DNA of 13,104 nt. Source: Fibrobacter sp. GTDB lineage: Bacteria; Fibrobacterota; Fibrobacteria; Fibrobacterales; Fibrobacteraceae. The DNA lies in the NCBI GenBank assembly GCA_021443065.1, contig JABUUR010000154.1, forward strand, positions 1 to 13,104, written 5' to 3'. Below are positions 1 to 6,431 of this stretch, in pieces; position 1 is the stretch's first letter; every line of letters starts with the position of its first letter. A program made the translations under genes and the position numbers. The notes under the pieces are model-generated. The model was not told the DNA's origin. It did not search any database and saw only the letters and a list, made by a program, of their open reading frames with translations.

Positions 1-131
1 ATGGCCTTGTCAAAGAGCCACTTTGGAATTCCATCAGGGTTTTCGTTTTGGTCCAGGCGTATGTAGGTGCCGCGGCCTTCGGGCTGGTTGGTTCTAAAGA
101 ATTCTTTGATAATTGGGTTGACGTAGTACAT
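1..131 (-). CDS. HisC-like class I/II aminotransferase, N-terminal part (cut by window edge)
   Basis: Only the first 43 codons are present; the gene runs off the left edge. The N-terminus contains the segment YIRLDQNENPDGIP followed by KWLFDKA. This is the characteristic LD-NENP opening of fold-type I PLP aminotransferases related to histidinol-phosphate aminotransferase (HisC) and CobD. The start is the ATG at 131-129, preceded by AGGAT five bases upstream, one of the few recognisable ribosome binding sites in this locus. It follows the 63-residue membrane-protein gene by 49 bases on the same strand, so it is probably the next gene of the surface-glycan operon. In such loci HisC-like enzymes usually serve a dedicated amino-substituent pathway rather than histidine synthesis; that is inference. 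The PLP lysine and substrate-binding residues lie outside the window, so the substrate cannot be judged. Confidence 0.75.
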   Translation of the reverse strand, partial: MYYVNPIIKEFFRTNQPEGRGTYIRLDQNENPDGIPKWLFDKA

Positions 132-135
132 TTTT

Positions 136-140
136 ATCCT
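136..140 (-). promoter_or_regulatory. Ribosome binding site for the HisC-like gene
   Basis: AGGAT on the minus strand, four bases before the ATG at 131-129. It supports that start codon. Most other genes of the locus lack a comparable purine-rich site. Confidence 0.5.
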
Positions 141-180
141 TATTTTAACATCTGCCTCAAATGTAGAAAAATCTAAAAGC

Positions 181-372
181 TTATTTCCTAGGCGAGAATG
201 AAATCTGCCAAAAACAGAAAAGAAGTGCCATTAGAATCATACATACGAAACAGATAACAATGGAAAGCATGTTGTTTTTTCGGACGAATGCGGCCTGGTT
301 TATTTCGTGTAAGGCTATAGCAGTAAGAAGCCCACGTACAAAGCTATCATATTTCTCTCGAAATAAAGTCAT
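181..372 (-). CDS. Small single-pass membrane protein, unknown function (63 aa)
   Basis: I do not recognise this protein. It has a polar N-terminal half (about residues 1-34, with FREKYDSFVRG and KNN) and one strongly hydrophobic stretch at about residues 35-56 (LSIVICFVCMILMALLFCFW), ending in a short basic tail (SPRK). This predicts a single transmembrane helix with no cleavable signal peptide. The main support that it is real is its start: the ATG (372-370) overlaps the TGA stop of the glycerophosphotransferase gene as ATGA, typical of translational coupling inside an operon. No good ribosome binding site precedes it, which fits coupled translation. It might be an accessory or anchoring subunit of the polymer-assembly machinery; this is only guilt by association. 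A chance ORF is possible but less likely given the coupling and the clear membrane segment. Confidence 0.5.
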   Translation of the reverse strand: MTLFREKYDSFVRGLLTAIALHEINQAAFVRKNNMLSIVICFVCMILMALLFCFWQISFSPRK

Positions 373-1640
373 TTTGTGGGAAAGAAATGATTTTTTATTC
401 GTTGTGTGGAGTTTGCATCAATATCTTTTATGAATAACTCACGAAGGAATCTGCGTTTCTGTTTTTCTGGATCTTGCCCTTGGGCTATATCCTTAATTGC
501 TTGTTGCAGTTCTGCGATTTTGTACGTTATGTGCCCTGCGCATACCGTTTCAATGGGTTCAATGAAAAATCCCCTTGTTGCACGATATTTTTCCAAATCA
601 TAAAAATAGTAGATAATTGGACGGTCTAAATAGAGATAATCGTATACTGTGGTGGTGTAATCTGTAATTATACTGTCTGAAATCGAAAGTAGCGGGTTGA
701 GACTTGTTTTGATGTTTTGAGCGAGATCTTTATAGAAAAAAATATGCTTGCGGGCATCCTTTGAAATAACGGAGGTTTGAGCATCTTGAATGGGGTGCAC
801 TTTGGCGATAATCAAGGTGTTCGTTTCTGCAAGAATGTCTTCTAGAGAATCTAATTCCTCGGGAGTGACATACCCCCAGATTGAGCGAATCGTTGCTTTA
901 GAGGAGTCATAGAATTCTCTGGCAGGGTTTTCATAATCACGATGGGTGGGGACGTAAGTGATTAAATGCTCAAACTTAAAACCAACCAACTTCTCAATCT
1001 GGCTACGCAATTCGGAATAATCCTTGAAGAGAATGTCATTGCGTGGAAATCCCAAGGAAAGAAAATTAGAGTAATAGTGACAGTTGTCTAAGGCTATGAA
1101 TTTGGAGCAGATGTCAGATATGGATAGATGGAAGTCGTAAAGTTCATGCATTGCTTTCTGTTCTTGCAGCATTTTCTGATAGCCACCATGCCTTTCCCAA
1201 CGATGGAATTCATTTTTGATGAGTCCTCCGAAGTAGTTTAAGCATACAATTCTTTGATTTTTGGATCTGTAGTCAATACGGGTATAGTCGGAGTCGGTAA
1301 ATACTGTGTAGCACTGATAAATTGCGATACGAATGGCTTTGTAATCATTGAAGTAGACGAAATGGATTCGTTTAGGATTATAATCTTTGCAGTAATCTTT
1401 GTAGCTTTGGAGACGGTTTGCGTGGTAGTAGAGAATAAAGAATTGGTAGTCCTTATATTTTTCATCACGAATCATGTCATTAAAAAGACATAAAACGTTA
1501 TCGGACTCTCCATTGAGAATGTCATATCCGTCCAATTGACAATTGGTATGAGGATAGAAAAATACTGCCTTTGGATTCTTCTTTGTTTTGTTGTTACAGT
1601 ATTTTTTTATAGTTAATTTTAAGCGTTTAGTGAGTTTCAT
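369..1640 (-). CDS. TagB/TagF-like CDP-glycerol glycerophosphotransferase family protein
   Basis: A 423-residue protein of the family that moves glycerol-phosphate (or another polyol-phosphate) from a CDP donor to a membrane-bound glycan or polymer acceptor at the cytoplasmic face. The C-terminal half carries the family motifs in order: YVPTHRDY (229-236), IIAKVHP with the conserved His282, LLSISDSIITDYTTTVYDY (317-335), and RPIIYYFYDLEKYRATRGFF (340-359). The N-terminal half is divergent: where TagF-type enzymes have a HGTPLK-like motif with a catalytic histidine, this protein shows NYFGGLIKN (135-143), with no histidine. The length is normal for a single-domain member (TagF itself is longer). 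The gene overlaps the end of the flippase gene by 14 bases and the start of the next small gene by 4. A TagD-type domain that could make CDP-glycerol is encoded four genes upstream, so donor and transferase are in one locus. Acceptor and exact donor are unknown. Confidence 0.88.
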   Translation of the reverse strand: MKLTKRLKLTIKKYCNNKTKKNPKAVFFYPHTNCQLDGYDILNGESDNVLCLFNDMIRDEKYKDYQFFILYYHANRLQSYKDYCKDYNPKRIHFVYFNDYKAIRIAIYQCYTVFTDSDYTRIDYRSKNQRIVCLNYFGGLIKNEFHRWERHGGYQKMLQEQKAMHELYDFHLSISDICSKFIALDNCHYYSNFLSLGFPRNDILFKDYSELRSQIEKLVGFKFEHLITYVPTHRDYENPAREFYDSSKATIRSIWGYVTPEELDSLEDILAETNTLIIAKVHPIQDAQTSVISKDARKHIFFYKDLAQNIKTSLNPLLSISDSIITDYTTTVYDYLYLDRPIIYYFYDLEKYRATRGFFIEPIETVCAGHITYKIAELQQAIKDIAQGQDPEKQKRRFLRELFIKDIDANSTQRIKNHFFPTK

Positions 1641-3075
1641 GTTTCTTTTTAAGTTTGGCTTTGAATAAGTGAATCAATTCCTTCATATCGTCATTGTTGC
1701 GTAGCATAAATACATAGAGACTGAAGGACAAAACTCCACCGAGGAAAATGGTTGCTAGATGGGGAAGCTCCCAAAATGTTAACAAAAATGCCGGTGTGCA
1801 GGCAATAATGCTGCGGATTAAGTAGGGAGAAAAATCTTTTACTTGTTGAACGTAGCCTAGATTAAAAAGCTTACCTGTGTAATAGGTGTTGATGAAAACA
1901 GCAATCTGGTTGTACAGTAGCTTGGAGAGACAAATGGCGAGTACTCCGTAGGGAATGGCGCAAATTAGAATTGCAATGGAAATTGTTTTCTTGATGATTT
2001 CCAATTTCAAGAACAAGTCTGAACGACCTTTAACCTTAAGCAGGTTTAGGTTGATTGTGCTTAGGTGGTCGAACATACTGGAAAATGCGAAAATGTGCAG
2101 ATAGATAATGGCCGGAGACCATTTGTCGGTAAGGCAAAGAAGAATGACTGGTTTTGCTAGGGCACAAAGTAATCCGGAAACAAAGAAAATGGCTAGGGAC
2201 GTGATGCGGATGTATTTTCGATAAACTCGAACGAGCTGCACTTCATCATCTTGAATTTTTGCAAGAATTGGATAGGTTACTGTTTGGAGAACTCCATTGA
2301 TTGTATTTCCTGGAAGGTCTGAAAAGTGGTTTCCTCGAGAGTAAAAACCGAGATCCTGGGGTGAATAAAATTTACCGATGGCAAAAGTAGTCATGTTTTT
2401 GTAGACTGTATGAAGCATACCTGCTGCAAGCAATCTACTTCCGAATGCCCCTAGGCGTTTGAAGGATTCCATGCAAAAACCTCCGCGGGGAATCCATCGG
2501 CAAACACAACAGATGAATATGAGGTTTATTACTGCGGCGATAATCTGTTGGTAAACTAAAGCCCAGATGCCGAATCCTGCATATGCAAATGCAATACCGC
2601 AAAGTCCACTAATGAGCGTGGCGGTAACTTTCATTTTTGCCAAAGATTTAAAGTCCAGTTTGACATTGAGCATGGCAATTTGGACAGCCATAATCGCGTT
2701 GATGATAAGGGTTATGGCTTGTATCCTTAGAATGGAACTGAGTAACTCTATCTCAAAAAAATTCGCAACCCAGGGGGCGGTGACAAATAGAATGCCGTAT
2801 ATTACAACGGAAATTGCCAGGTTGAAATAGAATACAGTGCTGTAATCCTTTTCGGAGGGAGACTTTGTTCGAATCAGTGCGGAACTGAAACCGCTATCAA
2901 TGAACGCTTGGGAAACCTCAAAGAAAATAGCCAACAATCCGATGGTTCCGTAGTCGGAGGGTAGTAACATACGGGCCATGATGACGCCCATCACGAACTG
3001 TATGGCTTGAACGGTTATTCGTTCAATAAAGTTCCATTTTGAACTATTGATTGTCTGTTGCTTTATGGATGACAT
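1627..3075 (-). CDS. Wzx-type flippase / lipopolysaccharide biosynthesis protein (MOP superfamily)
   Basis: A polytopic inner-membrane protein of about 482 residues from the ATG at 3075. It resembles the WzxC-like group of polysaccharide exporters that flip lipid-linked glycans across the inner membrane. The N-terminus, SSIKQQTINSSKWNFIERIT, matches the usual opening of this family. It is followed by the conserved MARMLLPSDYGTIGLLAIF segment, then alternating hydrophobic helices through to a short basic tail (KAKLKKKHETH), 12-14 membrane segments in all. An in-frame TTG at 3117 would add 14 residues (EKQVASPKVRSYR) and overlap the LicD gene; I prefer the ATG because it aligns with relatives, though neither start has a clear ribosome binding site. 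The 3' end overlaps the downstream glycerophosphotransferase gene by 14 bases. Its presence implies that the locus builds an undecaprenol-linked or similar unit that is exported. Confidence 0.88.
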   Translation of the reverse strand: MSSIKQQTINSSKWNFIERITVQAIQFVMGVIMARMLLPSDYGTIGLLAIFFEVSQAFIDSGFSSALIRTKSPSEKDYSTVFYFNLAISVVIYGILFVTAPWVANFFEIELLSSILRIQAITLIINAIMAVQIAMLNVKLDFKSLAKMKVTATLISGLCGIAFAYAGFGIWALVYQQIIAAVINLIFICCVCRWIPRGGFCMESFKRLGAFGSRLLAAGMLHTVYKNMTTFAIGKFYSPQDLGFYSRGNHFSDLPGNTINGVLQTVTYPILAKIQDDEVQLVRVYRKYIRITSLAIFFVSGLLCALAKPVILLCLTDKWSPAIIYLHIFAFSSMFDHLSTINLNLLKVKGRSDLFLKLEIIKKTISIAILICAIPYGVLAICLSKLLYNQIAVFINTYYTGKLFNLGYVQQVKDFSPYLIRSIIACTPAFLLTFWELPHLATIFLGGVLSFSLYVFMLRNNDDMKELIHLFKAKLKKKHETH

Positions 3076-3101
3076 TCGATAGGAGCGTACTTTTGGGGAG
3101 G

Positions 3102-3926
3102 CTACTTGTTTTTCCAATAGAATCGTATGTAGGACTGGTGCGGGATCCGTTTTTCTTCAGGGGGTAATTCCATATAATTGCCATAGAAGGTTTTTAGCAT
3201 GAGGTCATAGCCTTTCATCGCCCTAAAGTAAGTATCTTCGAATTTTATCAGGATGGTCTCTTGAAAGGTTTCCGCAGGGATGTGCTCTAATCCACCATCA
3301 AGAACAGCAAGGTTTGAATAGTATTTTGCTCCCTCGTAGGGGATTGCAACCATTTTTTTGTTGAAAACCCTTTGCATCTTGTGTCCACCGAGGCCATTCA
3401 GCAATTTGATTTTTTTCTTAAGCAGACGCAACTTGTTTTTTATACCTTGCTGGTCTGTAATTCTTGTAAATTGAACTTTCTTTGGAATGATTCTTTCCCA
3501 TTCTTTTCGCATTTCTTCAAAAAGAGCTTCGTATGTTTTAGGATCTTCGGGAACCCCGTCTAAAGGAAACACGTCAATCCATAGTCCAGTTCGTTCCGAA
3601 ATCCAATGCGCATTTTTTGCGATAGTTTCTTTTTTGTCGAAGACTCGGGCGTATGCAATGAGACAGTCATATTTACATCCCTCACCGCAGAAGGCGACAT
3701 CGTACTTGTCGGATTTGTAGGACTTGATGAATCGCTCGTAATCTAGACGAGGCATGCATATGTCAATATCGTCATCCCAGGGAATAAAACCTTGATGGCG
3801 GATGGCTCCAATCAAACTTCCGTATGCCAGTGAGTACATGATGTTTTCTTTTTCGCAAAAAGCGTGAATATCCTTTAGGATATCCAACATCATATCACGT
3901 TGCTCTTGCATGGACATTTCTTTCAT
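3102..3926 (-). CDS. LicD family phosphotransferase
   Basis: A 274-residue cytoplasmic protein of the LicD family (nucleotidyltransferase-like fold). Members transfer phosphocholine or other phospho-substituents, usually from a CDP-activated donor, onto surface sugars. The diagnostic block is YSLAYGSLIGAIRHQGFIPW followed by the acidic metal-binding run DDDID (51-55) and then PRLDYERF. A second conserved acidic site is WIDVFPLDGVPED (116-128). It begins with ATG at 3926-3924, sharing one base with the TAA of the aminotransferase upstream (TAATG). ATGs at residues 4 and 6 are possible alternatives. No LicA, LicB or LicC (choline kinase, uptake, cytidylyltransferase) is visible, so choline is not the evident substrate. 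The likely donor is whatever the TagD-type domain two genes upstream activates. Family assignment is secure; substrate is inferred. Confidence 0.92.
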   Translation of the reverse strand: MKEMSMQEQRDMMLDILKDIHAFCEKENIMYSLAYGSLIGAIRHQGFIPWDDDIDICMPRLDYERFIKSYKSDKYDVAFCGEGCKYDCLIAYARVFDKKETIAKNAHWISERTGLWIDVFPLDGVPEDPKTYEALFEEMRKEWERIIPKKVQFTRITDQQGIKNKLRLLKKKIKLLNGLGGHKMQRVFNKKMVAIPYEGAKYYSNLAVLDGGLEHIPAETFQETILIKFEDTYFRAMKGYDLMLKTFYGNYMELPPEEKRIPHQSYIRFYWKNK

Positions 3927-5011
3927 TAGATAACGCCCTTTGCCTGTAGGTCCTTAAATGCGTCAATTAGTTTGTCGTAGTCTGCTGTTGTTAGCGCTCC
4001 GATATGGCCCACGCGGAATACGGAGTCTTTCATCTCTCCTCCATTGGGGCAAATCCACATGCCATACTCATCCTTAATCTTAAGGAAAATGTCATTGGCT
4101 GAGGCTGTTGTGGGATGAAGCGGTGTCACTGCATTGGATAGGGATTCCGAAATGATTTCAAAGGGAAGATTCTTGATGTTTTCCCTAAAGTATTTGGCTA
4201 ATCCTGCGGTACGATTGATTTCTGCTTCCACACCGCCGTTGGCCTGTATTTCTTGAAGGCGAGTGTGGATCTGGCAAAGGATTCCCACTGCAGGAGTCCA
4301 CGGGGTTTGTCCTCGTTCGGCATTCTTAAGAGCAATCTTCAGATCCAGGTATTGACACTTACATTTGGTTTCTTCAATGCGTTTAATAGCTTTTGGGGAA
4401 AGGACCATGATGGAAATTCCCGGAGGGCATGCCAGAGCCTTTTGCGAGCCGGTAATCATGATGTCTGCACCGAGTTCGGACATGTTGAATGGGTCTGCCA
4501 AGAAGGTGCTGATGCAATCAACGATGAGGAAAAGATTGTTGCGTTTGCAGAAATCACTGATAAGATTCATGTCGTAGTGAACCCCAGTGGATGTTTCGTG
4601 CTTATTTACGATAAAGGTGGTATAGCCCTTGTCTTCGAATTCTGTAAGATGTTCGGCTTTTAGAGTTTTACCTGCGCTCAGTTTGACTTCTGAAAAGGGT
4701 ATTTCGTGGAGCTCGCAGAGTTCAACGAATCGATGACCGAAGCTTCCGCCGTTAATGACGATGGCCTTATCCTTAGGAGACAAGGTGTTCATGATGGCGG
4801 CTTCCATACCGGCAGAACCGGAACCGGTAATGTATACGACCTTGGAGTCTTCGGTTGCATAGGCAAATTTCTTGATCAGTGCTTCGCTTTCAAGCATAAT
4901 CTGGGAAAACTCTGCAGTGCGGAAATAGGGTACTTGTTCAGCACCGATAGCAAGAACTGCTTCACTAGACTGTACTGGACCTACGGTAAAATTAATCATT
5001 GGATGAGCCAT
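3926..5011 (-). CDS. Class V PLP-dependent aminotransferase (2-AEP:pyruvate / alanine-glyoxylate type)
   Basis: A 361-residue fold-type I aminotransferase of class V, close in layout to 2-aminoethylphosphonate:pyruvate transaminase (PhnW) and alanine-glyoxylate aminotransferase. Visible landmarks are [10 protein letters not shown] at the N-terminus, the cofactor phosphate loop GSGSAGME (63-70), HETSTGV (138-144), the PLP-ring aspartate in VDCISTF (Asp165), the Schiff-base lysine in [12 protein letters not shown] (Lys191), and the C-terminal FRVGHIG (332-338) with its carboxylate-binding arginine. All key residues are present, so it should be active. It starts 12 bases after the TagD-fusion gene and overlaps licD by one base. 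No phosphonate genes (pepM, ppd) are in the window, so calling it phnW is not justified. The context suggests it makes or consumes an amino-alcohol or aminophosphonate for activation by the cytidylyltransferase. A second start at Met5 is possible. Confidence 0.87.
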   Translation of the reverse strand: MAHPMINFTVGPVQSSEAVLAIGAEQVPYFRTAEFSQIMLESEALIKKFAYATEDSKVVYITGSGSAGMEAAIMNTLSPKDKAIVINGGSFGHRFVELCELHEIPFSEVKLSAGKTLKAEHLTEFEDKGYTTFIVNKHETSTGVHYDMNLISDFCKRNNLFLIVDCISTFLADPFNMSELGADIMITGSQKALACPPGISIMVLSPKAIKRIEETKCKCQYLDLKIALKNAERGQTPWTPAVGILCQIHTRLQEIQANGGVEAEINRTAGLAKYFRENIKNLPFEIISESLSNAVTPLHPTTASANDIFLKIKDEYGMWICPNGGEMKDSVFRVGHIGALTTADYDKLIDAFKDLQAKGVI

Positions 5012-5023
5012 ACTTGTTAGACT

Positions 5024-6367
5024 TTAAATTTCAAAAAAATTCTTGTGTTCGCTGAACTGTTCCATAATTTTCGCCATGCAGATACTTTCTCTACGGCGAA
5101 GTCTTGCGGAACTCAAACGATGATTGTAAATGCAGCTGATGAATTCCTGAATTTCGTAACGTAGGCCGAAACCGTCCCACTTGTAGAAGAACTTCTTGTT
5201 GTCGTTTTGGTTTTCGTAACGCAGTTCAAAATAGTCTGTTTTCCACCAAGGGGCGGGAACATAGGCATATCCCTTGGTTCCTGAGATGACAAGGTCACCT
5301 TCGGTTTTTACTCCTAGTCCGACTTTAAACGTGCAAACTGCTTTGGGGTACCTAAAGACGCCTTTTGTGTGAATGTCCACCCCATTTTCCATACGAGAGA
5401 ATAATTCCAAATTTAGGTAGTCTGTGCCCATGAGTTTTAGAATAGGGAGCAGTGGATAGGATCCTTGCTCGAACATGGCGCCACCGGCTTGCTTGGTATC
5501 GAATTCTCTTCCGCCTTTATCAAGCAACTGGGAGAGGGAGGCTTCGATGTCTACTACATCTCCGATTAGTCCTGACTTGATCACCACCATTAGGTGGTTG
5601 AATGCGGGACAGTGTGCGGTTTTATTTGCTTCCATTAGAACGATACCATTGCTTTCGGCCAACGAGTAAAGTTCCCTGGCTTCTTCCTCTTTTAACACCA
5701 TTGGGGTTTCGCAAAGTACGTGCTTTCCTGCTAGAATCGATTTCTTGATTTTTTCGTAGTGAGACAAATGGGGTGTTGCAATGTAGACTGCATCTACGTT
5801 CTTGTAGAAATCTTGAATGTTGTCGTAGACGGTGATGTCATTAAATGCATTTACAAAGTTTTGGCTGTTGCCCTTATCAATATCGTAGGCCGCAGTTACA
5901 GAAACTCCACTAACAACGTTTGCTTCTGATGGAAATCTCTTTGCTATACGACCACATCCGATGATTCCGATATGGACATCAGCGGTGTTTTTTTCTCTAA
6001 GCATTGTGCTTGAAATGCCTTCGGTGCGGGGTAAGTAAACCACTTTGCAAAATTCGTTAAGGTAGTCGAATTTTCCTTCCCAGTCTGAGCCTATGGCAAA
6101 AATATCCACGTCATATTTTTGAATGTCATCGATTTTTTGACCAACGTAGTCTTCGATAATGATTTGGTCGGCAAGGCCGGTGGACTTTACTGCTTCCACC
6201 CGTTCTAAAACATTGTTTCTAACGTTGAGTTTGCCTCGATCTCGGTCAAAATTATCGTTAGTGACGCCTACGATAAGGTAGTCGCCCAATTCTTTTGCTC
6301 TCTTGAGAAGGTTGATGTGTCCTTGGTGCAAAAGGTCGTAAGTGCCGTATGTTATAACTTTGGTCAT
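5024..6367 (-). CDS. Fusion: TagD-type glycerol-3-phosphate cytidylyltransferase + Gfo/Idh/MocA oxidoreductase
   Basis: A two-domain cytoplasmic protein of 447 residues. Residues 1-126 are a TagD-type cytidylyltransferase: VITYGTYDLLHQGH with the HxGH site (14-17), GSDWEGKFDYL (93-103), and RTEGISST (114-121). These match the glycerol-3-phosphate cytidylyltransferase signature very closely, so CDP-glycerol is the leading product. Residues 130-447 are a Gfo/Idh/MocA-type NAD(P)-dependent oxidoreductase: GIIGCGRIA (134-142), VYIATPHLSHYE (194-205), GKHVLCETP (214-222) and GGAMFEQGSYPL (295-306). The usual EKP lysine is replaced by Thr221. I chose ATG 6367 because TagD proteins start right before this KVITYGT motif; ATG 6373 adds two residues, and a TTG at 6400 would add eleven. 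The gene sits 58 bases or more after the LTA-synthase-like gene. The reductase substrate is unknown; it could produce the polyol-phosphate that the first domain activates. Confidence 0.88.
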   Translation of the reverse strand: MTKVITYGTYDLLHQGHINLLKRAKELGDYLIVGVTNDNFDRDRGKLNVRNNVLERVEAVKSTGLADQIIIEDYVGQKIDDIQKYDVDIFAIGSDWEGKFDYLNEFCKVVYLPRTEGISSTMLREKNTADVHIGIIGCGRIAKRFPSEANVVSGVSVTAAYDIDKGNSQNFVNAFNDITVYDNIQDFYKNVDAVYIATPHLSHYEKIKKSILAGKHVLCETPMVLKEEEARELYSLAESNGIVLMEANKTAHCPAFNHLMVVIKSGLIGDVVDIEASLSQLLDKGGREFDTKQAGGAMFEQGSYPLLPILKLMGTDYLNLELFSRMENGVDIHTKGVFRYPKAVCTFKVGLGVKTEGDLVISGTKGYAYVPAPWWKTDYFELRYENQNDNKKFFYKWDGFGLRYEIQEFISCIYNHRLSSARLRRRESICMAKIMEQFSEHKNFFEI

Positions 6368-6431
6368 GTTCATTAGACTATTTAGTAAAAAAAATAACAA
6401 ATATTCGAAAATACGATTTCATGATGGACGG

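Noticed and set aside
4253..4663. 136-codon plus-strand open frame opposite the class V aminotransferase
   Set aside because: It is wholly inside a gene with intact catalytic motifs, and its translation shows no family signature.
3926..5011. Naming the class V aminotransferase phnW and calling the locus a phosphonate pathway
   Set aside because: No pepM, ppd or phosphonatase is visible, and the TagD-type domain matches the glycerol-3-phosphate cytidylyltransferase signature closely.
6374..6431. T8 run between the LTA-synthase-like and TagD-fusion genes as an intrinsic terminator
   Set aside because: No stable GC stem precedes the T-run on the minus strand; only weak AT pairing is possible, so read-through in one operon is more likely.
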